Shown: positions 1-9,090 of the stretch, one piece after another
Layout of the letters: every line of letters begins with the position of its first letter
Position numbering within the stretch: position 1 is the first letter of the stretch
Origin: Pseudooceanicola sediminis
Lineage (GTDB): Bacteria; Pseudomonadota; Alphaproteobacteria; Rhodobacterales; Rhodobacteraceae
Reading direction: 5' to 3'
DNA length: 42,004 nt
Assembly: GCF_003575965.1 (NCBI RefSeq)
Contig: NZ_QWJJ01000023.1
Location: 1-42,004 of the forward strand
Notes under the pieces: model-generated
The model's input: the letters and a program-made list of their open reading frames with translations, nothing else
Told to the model about the DNA's origin: nothing
The model's database searches: none
Position numbers and translations under genes: made by a program

Positions 1-97
1 TGGAACACCACCACACAAACAGGCCGGACAGACGACAGTACTGACAAAAATGACCGCAGAAATCGCCAAAAAACTCTTGCAATGCAGGAGCCACCCA
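1..97 (+). repeat. Left copy of a 97-bp terminal inverted repeat (probable IS end)
   Basis: Positions 1-97 are the exact reverse complement of positions 41908-42004; the match stops at base 98. The inner edge reads GAGCCACCCA and then passes directly into MFS transporter coding sequence, so the repeat interrupts a gene, as an insertion sequence would. The same end of the element faces inward on both sides. No transposase is visible, and I could not assign an IS family from these bases. A contig that stops inside two copies of one IS would look exactly like this; true terminal inverted repeats of a linear element are a less likely alternative. Confidence 0.85.
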
Positions 98-826
98 AAG
101 CGGAGCATTCGGTCTGCGCAGCTTTGCTGCGCTGGCACTGGCCGTCATGCTCGGCATGCTTTTAGTACGGGTTGAATTGCGCACCCGTCTCCGCTGATCC
201 ATTTGGCGCAGCTGCGTAACCGGCGGATGATCGGCAGCCTTTTCGCCAACACCAGTGCGGCCAGCGTGATCATGTCCGTGCTGGCAATCGGGCCTCCCTA
301 CCTTTTCGGCGCACTTGGGTTGGGCGCCGCCGCAGTCGGCCTTGTCGTATCCGTTGGCCCCGTCATCGCCGCGCTCAGCGGTGTGCCTGCGGGCTTGCTG
401 GTCGACCGTTTCGGACCACGGCGCATGATCGTCATGGGCCTCGGGTGTATGACGCTTGGCCTTGTCAGCCTCGCTCTGACCTCACTTCATTACGGCTTGG
501 CCGGGTACGGCGCGGCGATGTGCGTTCTCACGCCCTCCTACCAAGTCGTTGTGGCGGCAAACAACATGTCTGTCATGTCCGGTGTCGAAGAAGATCAGCG
601 GGGGGCGATCTCGGGCGTGCTGACGCTGTCGCGGAGCCTGGCCCTCACGACAGGCGCGTCGATGATGGGGGCAATCTTCGTCTACTCGTTAGGCGCCAGC
701 GACGTTGCAACAGCTTCGCCGGGTGACATCGCGAGCGGGATGCGGACCGCTTTTCTGATCGCTGCGGTGCTGACCCTGTTTGCGACACTCATCGCGAAGG
801 CAAGCCACCCGGCGCGACCCAAGTGA
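98..826 (+). pseudogene. MFS drug transporter (DHA2/EmrB-like), C-terminal remnant
   Basis: This is the C-terminal half of a 14-helix drug:proton antiporter of the inner membrane. From base 100 a frame reads about 30 codons, ending in VELRTR, and hits a TGA near 194. The continuation (SPLIHLAQLRNRR, then about 200 residues) is in another frame. The joined text fits the DHA2 pattern of an acidic/arginine cluster, then PL-DL, then RNR. A one-base indel near 186 is therefore the likely cause. The downstream part has six to seven hydrophobic helices and the loop GLLVDRFGPRRM, typical of MFS proteins. An open frame from the TTG at 203 is probably not a real start. The N-terminal half is missing because the terminal repeat cuts the gene. 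No function is expected. Confidence 0.8.
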
Positions 827-1065
827 AAAGCAAAATGACGGACGCTGCGCCTAGAATGTCGCGCGACTTTCACCTCAGCGTGGGCCGGGCGGGGGTCATT
901 CCTCGATGACAGGGTCAGGTCGGGTACAGGGCGTTCATGCCCCGACCACCTGCGCTGACGGCCAGCGTGCGGACCATCGGTGCCTCAGCCTCGCTGGCAC
1001 CGATACGGCGGGCCACGTGCCCTTGGGACCGGGTCACGGTGAGGCAATGGTTTGCCGGGCGATTG

Positions 1066-1962
1066 CTATGCCAGCTCACGACGCGCCACGGCCAGGATGC
1101 TGCGCGTCAATTCGGTCAGCTGATCGGCGGCCAGCCTGTTGATCTGCCAGAACAAAGCCCTCTCAAAGCCGAGACCGGGGACAAGTTCCACAAGATCCCC
1201 GCGTGCAATATGTTCCTCGGCAAGCTTGGCCGGATTCAGCGCCCACCCCATGCCGGCGATGCTGCCCTGCAAGAAGCTTTGCGTCGATGGCAACCAATGC
1301 GTCGGAAATGCCAGGTCACGCCCAAAGACCTGGCGGGCCCAAGCATGCTGAAGCCGATCTTTCTGATTGAACGTCAGGGCTGGCGCCAACTGGAATGAGC
1401 CTGCGGTGACCCCATCTGGAAAGTGCCGAGCGACAAATTCGGGACTGGCCGTGGCCTTGTACCACAGCGCCCCAAGTGGTGTGACGCGGCACCCCTGCAC
1501 TGGGCGCTCCAGCGACGTCACCGCGGCAAGCACGCGCCCGCGCCGCAACCAATCCGCCGTGTGCTCCTCGTCGTCGATGGAGACATTCATCAAGTAATCA
1601 CTGGATTTCGCAAAGCTCGCAATGGCGTCGAGGAACCAAGTTCCCAGGCTATCGGCGTTCGTGGCCACATTGATCGTCACCCGCGGCATGGCTTCGCCAG
1701 GCGCGGAAAGCTCTGGCAGATGCTCCAACAGGTCTTTTTCCAGCATCCCGACGCGTTCCATGTGCCGGCACAGCCAGAGGCCCTTGTCAGTCGCGACACA
1801 AGGTACACCGCGTTCGATCAACACGGTACCGATCCGTTCCTCGAAAGTCTTGACCCGCTGAGAAATGGCCGAAGGTGTGACATTGAGGGTCGCGGCCGCC
1901 CTTTCAAAGCTGCCGGTCCGGACAATTGCCATGACGGCACGGGCTGCCGCATAGTCGATCAT
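1066..1962 (-). CDS. argP: LysR-family regulator, ArgP/LysG type
   Basis: A cytoplasmic transcription factor expected to sense basic amino acids and switch on the divergent exporter gene at 2061. The 298-residue length is normal for LysR regulators. Residues 1-60 form the winged helix-turn-helix: the order RTGSFERAAATLNVTPSAIS, then QRVKTFEERIG and VLIERG, is the ArgP/LysG signature rather than that of a generic LysR protein. The rest is the two-lobed effector domain. The start is the ATG at 1962. The regulator-exporter divergent pair is a classical arrangement (lysG-lysE in Corynebacterium, argP and argO in E. coli), which supports the call. The effector (lysine, arginine or another) cannot be read from the sequence. 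Confidence 0.88.
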   Translation of the reverse strand: MIDYAAARAVMAIVRTGSFERAAATLNVTPSAISQRVKTFEERIGTVLIERGVPCVATDKGLWLCRHMERVGMLEKDLLEHLPELSAPGEAMPRVTINVATNADSLGTWFLDAIASFAKSSDYLMNVSIDDEEHTADWLRRGRVLAAVTSLERPVQGCRVTPLGALWYKATASPEFVARHFPDGVTAGSFQLAPALTFNQKDRLQHAWARQVFGRDLAFPTHWLPSTQSFLQGSIAGMGWALNPAKLAEEHIARGDLVELVPGLGFERALFWQINRLAADQLTELTRSILAVARRELA

Positions 1963-2060
1963 GAGTTAGAATTCCTTAAGATGGATAAGTAGCCTTAATT
2001 TGTCTAATCCGCTCACCCGTAATAGCACAAGGCAGGCATTAGCGGAGCGGACCGACCCTC
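1963..2060. promoter_or_regulatory. Divergent argP / lysE-argO intergenic region
   Basis: This 98-bp AT-richer gap must hold both promoters. It contains an imperfect dyad, CCTTAAG near 1974 and CCTTAA near 1992, the spacing expected for a LysR-type dimer site. No mapped promoter can be claimed; the role is inferred from the divergent gene order. Confidence 0.5.
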
Positions 2061-2672
2061 ATGAACTTTTATGTATTTCTGACCGGCATCATGATGAGCC
2101 TCGGGCTTATCGTGGCCATCGGCGCGCAGAATGCGTTCGTCCTGCGGCAGGGCCTGCGAGGAGAGCATGTGTTGGCGGTTTGCCTTGCCTGCGCACTATC
2201 CGATGCAGTCCTGATCACCATCGGCGTAACCAGTTTTCAAACCGTGTCTGACTGGCTGCCGTTGCTGGAACCGATCATGCGCTATGGCGGCGCCGCATTT
2301 TTGATCTGGTACGGTGTCAGAAGTTTTCTGTCAGCTTTGCGTTCGAACGCAACACTTGAGGCAGCGTCGTCCGACGGTGTGAGCGACATGATGCGAACCC
2401 TGATCGCATGCCTCGCCATCACCTGGCTGAACCCGCATGTCTATCTGGATACCGTCGTGTTGCTTGGGACAATCTCCACACAGTTCGGCAGCGACACGGC
2501 CTCTTTCGCACTCGGTGCGATCCTGGGGTCCTTCATCTTTTTCTTCGCACTCGGCTACGGAGCAACCTGGCTGCGACCGGTTTTCGAAAGCCCGACTGCC
2601 TGGCGTATCCTCGAAATGGTCATAGCGCTGGTAATGTGGACAATTGCAGCAACCCTGCTGGTCGGCTCTTGA
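2061..2672 (+). CDS. LysE/ArgO-family amino-acid exporter
   Basis: An inner-membrane exporter of basic amino acids (lysine, arginine) or their toxic analogues, driven by the ion gradient. The 203-residue length and six hydrophobic segments match the LysE superfamily. The N-terminal signature GAQNAFVLRQGLRGEHV (residues 22-38) and the central TWLNPHVYLDTVVLLG (about 121-136) are the two diagnostic LysE/ArgO motifs; the Asn-Pro is conserved in the family. The ATG at 2061 has only a weak ribosome-binding site. It is divergent from argP, which probably activates it in response to intracellular basic amino acids. The gene appears intact. Confidence 0.9.
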   Translation: MNFYVFLTGIMMSLGLIVAIGAQNAFVLRQGLRGEHVLAVCLACALSDAVLITIGVTSFQTVSDWLPLLEPIMRYGGAAFLIWYGVRSFLSALRSNATLEAASSDGVSDMMRTLIACLAITWLNPHVYLDTVVLLGTISTQFGSDTASFALGAILGSFIFFFALGYGATWLRPVFESPTAWRILEMVIALVMWTIAATLLVGS

Positions 2673-2880
2673 AGACGGTCACCAAGGCCGGTCTTTCAAC
2701 ACAGACTGAGAAGTTGTCGACATCGACGCCCGCCGAGCGCTCGAGCGAGGGGTCAAAATGTGGACACGCTGCGCAACCCATCCCCCATCTGCAACAAAAA
2801 CACTCCGCAGCGCCCGCGCATGGCGCCGCTTGGCCCGCAACACACCGGAATGAAGACGACCCCCAGGGTCGAATTGCAAT

Positions 2881-3306
2881 GAACTCTGCGATGGCGAGGC
2901 TACCCACACGGCGTTGACCGTCGATATCCTGCGCAGCATCTCAGAGGTTCTGGGCGAAGACGCACTCGAGCGGATCATCGACGCCCGCGAGTCAACGACC
3001 CAAGCCCTTTACAAGGAGGCCATGGCCGGATGCGAAACCCTTGGCGCACGGGTCGAGAAGCTGGCGGAGATACGCAATCTGGAGGGTTACATGGCGGTGG
3101 CCGAGCGCGACGAAACCGGTGAATTGTGTCTTGTCGAAAACCATTGCCCGAGCTGCGCTGCAGCGTCCTTTTGTCAGGGATTTTGCCGCGCCGAGCAGGC
3201 GGTCTTCGAGGCCGTGCTTGGCGATGGCGTGTCGGTCTAACGGGTCGAGCATATCGTCGGCGGTGGCCGTCGCTGTACCTATGTCATCCGCGAGACCACC
3301 CCATGA
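2881..3306 (+). pseudogene. SufR-type Fe-S regulator, broken
   Basis: The open part (frame from 2914, stop TAA at 3238) is the C-terminal domain of a SufR-like DeoR/ArsR winged-helix repressor that would hold a [4Fe-4S] cluster. Recognisable parts are LTVDILRSISEVLGEDALER and the cysteine region HCPSCAAASFCQGFCRAEQA followed by FEAVLG. The same frame continues past the TAA with VEHIVGGGRRCTYVIRE and ends at a TGA at 3304-3306, which is the family's normal C-terminus including its last cysteine. The TAA is therefore a nonsense mutation. The N-terminal DNA-binding domain is not readable in frame (a TGA lies at 2851). No suf genes are nearby. Almost certainly non-functional. Confidence 0.75.
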
Positions 3307-3403
3307 CCGCAGTATAACCGTAAAAAGCGGCTCCCCCTAGGGCCAAGGATATCTGGGGCGTAATTGCAGACGCTCGACTGGCACGTGAGCGCGGGCCTAT
3401 TGG

Positions 3404-4357
3404 TCACAAGCCCTTGTCTGTCCGCAGGGACTGCGCCAGACGCCGGATTCTGATGGCCCGGTTAAGTTCGCCGCCGAAAATCAGGATCAGGGCCGCGAGA
3501 TACATGAAATAAAGCGCTGCAATGATTCCCGCGAGGCCCGCATAGTAGCTCGCATAGGCCGCGAATTTGGCCAGATAGACCGAGAAGGCCGCAGTCAGGA
3601 CAATCCATCCGCAAACTGTAAAGAGCACGCCCGGCCAAACGCTGGAGAACCGGGTGCGGCGTGCAGGCAGAATGACGTGCGCCGCAAACAGCAAGGAAAG
3701 GAAGATGATCCCGGCCGCCGGGTAGCGGATGAGACGGACCGTGACAGAAGCTGGATCGAACCCAGGCATGAGCTGATGCAGCCATGAGCCCGCCCTGGGC
3801 GCCAGCACCAACAGGTAACCTACCATAACGAGGGCAAATCCTGAAATGAGGACCACGCCGGCCTGGATCACGTAGATCAGGATACCCGAGCGCGTTTCCC
3901 TAATGCCATAGGCGCGGTTCAGACCCACGCGCACACCGTCCACCCCACCAACCGCGAACCAGACAGTCAGCAGGATACCGATGCTTAACACGCCGCCACG
4001 CTGCGCGGTCATGACCTTCTCCACTTCCGAGACGATCGGATCGGCGATGACCGGCGGCACGATCTCGATCAGGAAAGCAGTCAGGTCGTCCGCCATTGAG
4101 CGGTCGCCGATGAAGGCCGTCAGCGAACTCGTAAAGATCAGAAACGGAAAGATCGCCAGCAGCATGCGAAAGGCCACGTTGCCGGCAAGACCGAAGGCGT
4201 CGTCGCTCCACAGCCGCAGGACAGCTTCGCGGGCCACTGCCACGGCCACACGCCAACCCGACCCCGTTAGCAGAACCTCAGGGCGTTCACTGACAACGCC
4301 GTGGGTCAGGACGGTGTCGCGGAGGGTCTGGTGATCGCGGTTGGGGCTCATTCGCAT
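3404..4357 (-). CDS. YihY/BrkB-family inner-membrane protein
   Basis: A polytopic membrane protein of the YihY/virulence factor BrkB family; its molecular function is unsettled. About six hydrophobic helices are visible. Family hallmarks are the DDAFGLAGNVAFRMLLAIFP segment after the amphipathic N-terminus, and the ending GLAGIIAALYFMYLAALILI followed by FGGELNRA. I chose the ATG at 4357 (MRMSPNRD) because AAGAAAG lies directly upstream; a frame-open ATG 19 codons earlier at 4414 has no such site. The resulting 317 residues are normal for the family. It stands alone, convergent with the SufR remnant. Confidence 0.85.
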   Translation of the reverse strand: MRMSPNRDHQTLRDTVLTHGVVSERPEVLLTGSGWRVAVAVAREAVLRLWSDDAFGLAGNVAFRMLLAIFPFLIFTSSLTAFIGDRSMADDLTAFLIEIVPPVIADPIVSEVEKVMTAQRGGVLSIGILLTVWFAVGGVDGVRVGLNRAYGIRETRSGILIYVIQAGVVLISGFALVMVGYLLVLAPRAGSWLHQLMPGFDPASVTVRLIRYPAAGIIFLSLLFAAHVILPARRTRFSSVWPGVLFTVCGWIVLTAAFSVYLAKFAAYASYYAGLAGIIAALYFMYLAALILIFGGELNRAIRIRRLAQSLRTDKGL

Positions 4358-5267
4358 CTTTCTTTCGTACAAGGCGAGGCGACAGGTAGTTGTAGATCGC
4401 GACTTTCCCAGCATATCAGCTCATCCGGAAATCACATTAGTTTGCCACAGCGCGCTTTACCTGTGCATCAAGGGCTGGTCCATCGACGCAGGCTTGACGT
4501 GCCCCCGGACGTGATTGGATGGTTGATCCGGCACTTGCCGCCAGAACATTTCATGTCGGCCATCCTCCCGGTCGTGCAGCGCGGCAAAACCTGGGATACC
4601 GCCTATGGCACCTGCTGTTGAGCAAAACGCATTTTCAAGAGCCGTAAGAGCCGTGCGCACCATTTCTGATGAGCGAACGCGCGCATTTCAAGCGCGATCC
4701 GAGCCAAACGTCTTGCGCCGCAGCAAAGTGACAAGGGGATGTCTACGCGCCACCCCGGCACATCGGAGCCGGTGTGCCACTGTTTTGCGCTCACCTCACC
4801 ACCTCGGCGGCATTGGCACCCTGCGGCCGAACGGTAGACCCAGATGACCGATACAAGGCGATACCCCCTTCCCCTGAACAGACCGCGCCAGACAGCACGT
4901 AACCTCGTGAAGCTCTGCCGATCACTTTTCCAACCGCAGGAGTTCTTCATCAACCGGACGAACGAAGAACAGGAACACGTCGTCGATGCGAGGGTGTCTG
5001 CGATGTTCAAGCGCGAGCGCCCGACTTCAGCAACCGCTGAAAGTCCACCCGATCCACGTTCACGACGACCTCACTGGTGGCACGACCGGTGGGCTGGGAT
5101 CGGGCCTGCCGTCGGTGGAAGCAGGTCATTTTTCACATTATGACCCATGCGCGATACTTCTGCGCAGGACCTTGGGGCCAACGGAGTGCGGATGGCGGCG
5201 CAGCTGCCAGCACCGCCATCTGCGCGTGTTCAGATACGTTTTCATGGTGCGCGCCGGGATCGACCGA
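4358..5267. other. 910-bp region with no recognisable gene
   Basis: Several open frames of 70-135 codons exist here (for example 4603-5010 on the minus strand and 4844-5143 on the plus strand). None has a family motif, a convincing ribosome-binding site or normal amino-acid composition. It may be eroded coding DNA, but I cannot say of what. Confidence 0.5.
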
Positions 5268-6197
5268 TCACCTCGGGTGGCCACGCTGAATGACCCTCAG
5301 CAAGGCGCGAAGCGCCTCCGGCAACTGCCGACGGCTGGGATAGTATAGGTGGAAGGCGGGCCTCATCGACCACCACTCGGGCAGGACATGGACCAGGCGA
5401 CCATCGGCGAGCTGCGGACGGATGCGGTCTTCGAGCGTGTAGCAGATCGCACCGCCGGTTTCGGCGATGTCGAGCGACATGGTCGTCTCGTTGACGATGA
5501 CTGCCCAGTCGAGCGGCAGCACGACCTCCTCGCTGCCGCGCTCCAGCTCCCAGTTGTAGATCCGCCCGGTTCCCATCCGCAGTCCGATGCAGCGGTGCGC
5601 CCTCAGATCATCGGGATGATGCAGCGGCGGCGCTGCGGCCAGGTATTCGGGCGAGGCGACCGCCAGCCAGCGAAGGTCCGGTCCCAAGGGCAGCGCGATC
5701 ATGTCCTCGGGGACGGTGCCGCCATAGCGGACACCGGCATCGAAGCCTTCCTGAACGATGTCGATCACGTGGTCGTTGATGTCGATTTCGACCCGGACCT
5801 CGGGAAAGGCACGCATGTAGTCGGCAAGCACCGGGGCCAGGACCAGGCGGGCGGCGTCAGTGGGCACGTTGAGCCTGAGGTTGCCGGCAGTTCGGTCGCG
5901 GTAGCGGTTCAAACCTTCGAGGCCAGCCTCGATCGCCTCCAACCCCGCCTGAACATCGGTCAGCAGTTCGCGCCCGGCCTGGGTCAGGGTCACGCTGCGG
6001 TTGGTACGGTTGAACAGGCGCACGCCCTGCCGCTGCTCGAGCCCGCGCATCGCATGGCTGAGCGCAGATGGTGACAGGTCAAGCTCGGCCGCGGCCTTCC
6101 TGAATCCGCCTGACTCGGCGATGACGCGAAAGAAATTAAGGTCGCCCAGATCGGTGCGGTTGAGGTTGATGGCAGCTCCTTTGTGCCCATGTAGCAC
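5268..6197 (-). CDS. LysR-family transcriptional regulator
   Basis: A transcription factor of the LTTR family with an N-terminal helix-turn-helix (RKAAAELDLSPSALSHAMRG, about residues 33-52) and a substrate-type effector domain. It is divergent from the MFS-SDR-SDR-AKR operon starting at 6302 and is the obvious regulator of it. The start is uncertain. AAAGGAG is ideally placed before an ATC codon at 6170-6168 (INLNRTDLGDLNFF, the usual LysR beginning), whereas the only ATG is nine codons upstream at 6197 without a good site. Either ATC (or a mutated ATG) is the original start, or translation begins at 6197. Apart from this the frame is intact, unlike most of its target genes. Confidence 0.85.
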   Translation of the reverse strand: MLHGHKGAAINLNRTDLGDLNFFRVIAESGGFRKAAAELDLSPSALSHAMRGLEQRQGVRLFNRTNRSVTLTQAGRELLTDVQAGLEAIEAGLEGLNRYRDRTAGNLRLNVPTDAARLVLAPVLADYMRAFPEVRVEIDINDHVIDIVQEGFDAGVRYGGTVPEDMIALPLGPDLRWLAVASPEYLAAAPPLHHPDDLRAHRCIGLRMGTGRIYNWELERGSEEVVLPLDWAVIVNETTMSLDIAETGGAICYTLEDRIRPQLADGRLVHVLPEWWSMRPAFHLYYPSRRQLPEALRALLRVIQRGHPR

Positions 6198-6301
6198 GCT
6201 TTGATGTGAAATTCATTCATCATCGCGTGCAATTCTGTTCGCCTAATCGAGATAGGGTCGCGCCTCTATGTCTTGCTCCGAATCCAAGACAGGCGCCCCG
6301 A

Positions 6302-7449
6302 ATGACTATCATCGCGGCACAGATCGTCCTCGCGCTCGGGGGGTGTTCCTCGGAACCGCCGAATTCGCGGCCATGGGGCTGCTGCCGTCGATTGCCGAGA
6401 CCCACGCGGTGGACATGCCTACGGCTGGCAATCTGGTAAACCTTTACGCCCTTGGCGTGGTCGTGGGTGCGCCGCTGCTGACCGTGCTCACCGCGCGGAT
6501 GGAAAAGCGCAAGCTGCTGATGGGGCTGGCTCTGCTGATCGTGCTGGGTAACGCCGGTTCGGCACTGGCGCCGAGCTTCGGACTGAATGAGCTGGCGCGC
6601 TTCGTCGCGGGGCTGCCGCATGGGGCCTATTACGGTGCGGCGGGCCTCGTGGCGGCATCCCTCGTGCCGCGCGAGAAGCGCACGCAGGCCATCGGCCACG
6701 TCATGCTGGGGCTTGACGCCGCGAACGTGGCGGGCGTGCCTCTGGTGACATGGATGGGTCAGGTCTTTGGCTGGCGCTCGGCCTTCGGGCTGGTGGCGGC
6801 AGGCGGTGTGCTGCTCTTCGTGCTGCTGCCGCTCGTGGTGCCGACGCGGCCTGCGGAAAAGGACGCGTCTCCTCTGTCGGAGCTTTCGGCCTTCGGCTCG
6901 ATGCAGGTCTGGCTGACGCTGGCGACGGCGGCCATCGGCTTTGGCTGCATGTTCGCGGTCTACAGCTACATCAGCTCGACGCTGACCGAGGTGACCCGCC
7001 TCGCCGAGGCGCAGGTGCCATGGATGCTGGCCCTGTGGGGGCTGGGCATGGTCGTCGGCAACACCGCCGGGGGCTGGCTCGCGGACAAGTCCCTGACCCG
7101 CGCGATTCTTGGCTTCTTCGTCTGGACCATCGCGACGCTGGCGCTGTTTGCCGCCGTGGCCAGCTCGGTCTGGCTGGCGGGACTTTCGCTCTTTCTCGTG
7201 GGCATCGGATTTGCCCTGGTCCCTGCGCTGCAGGCCCAGCTGATGGACGCAGCGCCGCGAGTGCAGTAGCTGGCCTCCGCCATGAACCACTCCGCCTTCA
7301 ACCTGTCGAACGCCATCGGCGCATGGACAGGCGGATTGGCCATCTCCGCAGGGCTCGGCTGGGCCGCCACCGGCTACGTCGGCGCCGCCCTGGCGCTGGT
7401 GGGCCTCGTCATCTTTGTCTTTGCCCAGAAACTTGACCGAAAGGACTGA
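6302..7449 (+). pseudogene. MFS transporter (DHA1/AraJ-like), frameshifted and nonsense-mutated
   Basis: A 12-helix inner-membrane efflux transporter of the sugar-efflux/AraJ group, now doubly broken. The natural start is the ATG at 6302 (MTIIAAQIVLALGG). A run of six G at 6338-6343 then shifts the frame; one more G would restore the family sequence VFLGTAEFAAMGLLPSIA. The frame stays open to a TAG at 7267-7269. Beyond it the same frame continues with the family's eleventh and twelfth helices (AMNHSAFNLSNAIGAW and onward) to the true stop at 7447-7449. The frame open from 6268 includes an artificial N-terminus. The next gene starts 3 bp after the natural stop, so it was the first gene of an operon. 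Confidence 0.85.
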
Positions 7450-7452
7450 TCA

Positions 7453-8295
7453 ATGCCCCGTATGAAAGACACCCTCGCCCCCGGTTCCGTCACCGTCATC
7501 ACCGGCGCCGCTAGGGGCATTGGCGCCGCCATCGCCACAAATCTCGCGGCGCGCGGATTGAAGCTTGCGCTGTTTGATCGCGATGCAGAGGCGCCAGAGG
7601 CGCTCGCCGGCCGCCTCGACACCGAAGTACTGACCGTCACCGGCGACGTTTCCCTGGCCGAGGATTGTGAACGCCTGCACCGCGCCGTGACCGACCGCTA
7701 CGGCGCCCCCCACCTGCTGATCAACAATGCCGGTATGATGCACCGCCCCGGACCTTGGGCGTCGCCGGAGGAATGGCGCGAGGTGCTGGACGTGAACTTT
7801 ACCTCGGCCCTGCGGATGCAGCACCTCTTCGTGCCGGATATGATCGCAGGCGATCAGCCCGGGGTCATCGTCAACCTAGGCTCCAAGGAAGGAATCACGA
7901 CCCCGCCTGGGCAGGCCGCCTATTCGGTTGCCAAGGCCGGGATCAAGGTCCTGACCGAGCAGCTGGACCACGCGCTGCGCACTGCCACCGACGGCCGCCT
8001 GTCGGCGCACCTGCTAGGGCCGGGCTACACCTACACGCCGATGAACTTCCCTGACACGCAACCTGGCGACGGCAAGCCAGACGCCCCGTGGTCGGCCGAA
8101 CAGATGGTCGATTACTTCATGGCACGGCTGCAGAACGGCGACTTCTACATCCTCTGCCCGGATAACGAGGTGACGCCCGCGATGGATGCCAAGCGCATCC
8201 GATGGGCCGCCGAGGACATGGTGCTGAACCGCCCGGCGCTGTCGCGCTGGCACCCCGAGTACAAGGAGGACTTTTCGCAATGGATGAAATCGTGA
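7453..8295 (+). CDS. SDR-family NAD(P)-dependent oxidoreductase
   Basis: A classical short-chain dehydrogenase/reductase, cytosolic, using NAD(P) to oxidise or reduce an alcohol/carbonyl substrate. Visible are the cofactor motif TGAARGIG (about residues 17-24), NNAG (about 93-96), an active-site serine in VNLGSKEG, and the catalytic YSVAK (about 157-161). After it the sequence LLGPGYTYTP replaces the usual PG-x-x-x-T. The ATG at 7453 follows AAGGAC. The 280 residues are somewhat long for the family because of a C-terminal tail ending HPEYKEDFSQWMKS. It overlaps the next gene's ATG at 8280. It is the only intact structural gene of this operon; its substrate is unknown. Confidence 0.88.
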   Translation: MPRMKDTLAPGSVTVITGAARGIGAAIATNLAARGLKLALFDRDAEAPEALAGRLDTEVLTVTGDVSLAEDCERLHRAVTDRYGAPHLLINNAGMMHRPGPWASPEEWREVLDVNFTSALRMQHLFVPDMIAGDQPGVIVNLGSKEGITTPPGQAAYSVAKAGIKVLTEQLDHALRTATDGRLSAHLLGPGYTYTPMNFPDTQPGDGKPDAPWSAEQMVDYFMARLQNGDFYILCPDNEVTPAMDAKRIRWAAEDMVLNRPALSRWHPEYKEDFSQWMKS

Positions 8296-9079
8296 AACCC
8301 CGCGCACTCATCACCGACGGCTCCGCCGGGATCGGCCTCGAAATCGCGAAACTGCTGGCCGAGTACGGTCACGACCTGATCATCACCGGCTCCAGCGCCC
8401 GCGTGCAGGACGCGGCGGACAGCCTGCGGACCCTCGGGGCGGATGTCCTTGCCGTCCGGTCGGACCTGTCGCGGCAGGACGGCGTGCGCGAGGTGGTGCA
8501 GGCCGTCCGCGGGGCCGGGCCGCTCGATGTCATGGTGCTGAACGCCGGAATCGCAGTCGGCGGCGCCTTTCTCGACATCGCGCTGGAGCGGCACTTGCAG
8601 CTGCTGGACCTGAACATCGGCTCGACCGTGCGGCTGTGTCATGCGCTTGTGCCCGAGCTGATCGAAACCCGCGGCAAGATCCTCATGGTCAGCTCGATCT
8701 CGGCCCTTGGGCCCTACGCCCTACGCCCTATGAAAGCGTCTATGGCCCTTCGAAGGCCTTCATGTCGTCGTTCGACCTTGGTCTTCGCGAAGACCTGCGC
8801 GACACCGGGGTCAGCGTCACGCTGCTGCATACCGGTGCCACCGCGACCGAATTGCACCACCGCGCCGGCATGGATGCAACCCACTTTGGTGACAACAGCT
8901 GGAAGAACGATCCGGTGCTGGTCGCCCGTCAGGGGGTCGAGGCGATGCGGAACGGCGTGAACAGCGTCATCGGCTGCGATGAGGCGACGCAGAAGGCCGG
9001 GGCCGAGCGCAAGTTCCAGTCCGAAGAGGACAAGGCGCGCCATCACGCCGAACACACACGGCCGCCCGCGGCCAAGTGA
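8280..9079 (+). pseudogene. SDR-family oxidoreductase, frameshifted
   Basis: A second short-chain dehydrogenase, related to the DltE/YdfG-like group. Reading from the ATG at 8280 gives MDEIVKPRALITDGSAGIGL (cofactor motif, with D in place of the usual G in TG-x-x-x-GIG), then LVSSL-type sequence and VSSISALG. At 8712-8732 a 7-bp unit is present three times and the frame is lost. In another frame the protein resumes with YESVYGPSKAFMSSFDLGLR, carrying the catalytic Tyr and Lys, and runs to the TGA at 9077-9079. Removing two of the three units (14 bp) fuses the halves into SALGPYESVYGPSK, a normal active site. The C-terminus is rich in charged residues (about 266 residues in total). Confidence 0.85.
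8712..8732 (+). repeat. Three tandem 7-bp units causing a frameshift
   Basis: CCCTACG, CCCTACG and CCCTATG lie head to tail inside the second SDR gene, at the codons just before its catalytic tyrosine. Two units (14 bp) beyond the expected single unit put the downstream half out of frame. This is a slippage-prone short repeat. Confidence 0.85.
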
Positions 9080-9090
9080 AGGAGAACAAG

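Noticed and set aside
4603-5010. 135-codon frame on the minus strand in the 4.4-5.3 kb gap
   Set aside because: No recognisable domain, odd composition with many Cys and Arg, no start site; not supportable as a gene.
6220-7290. 356-codon open frame on the minus strand
   Set aside because: Antisense to the MFS pseudogene; rich in His, Gln and Arg with no motif, as expected from third-position GC bias.
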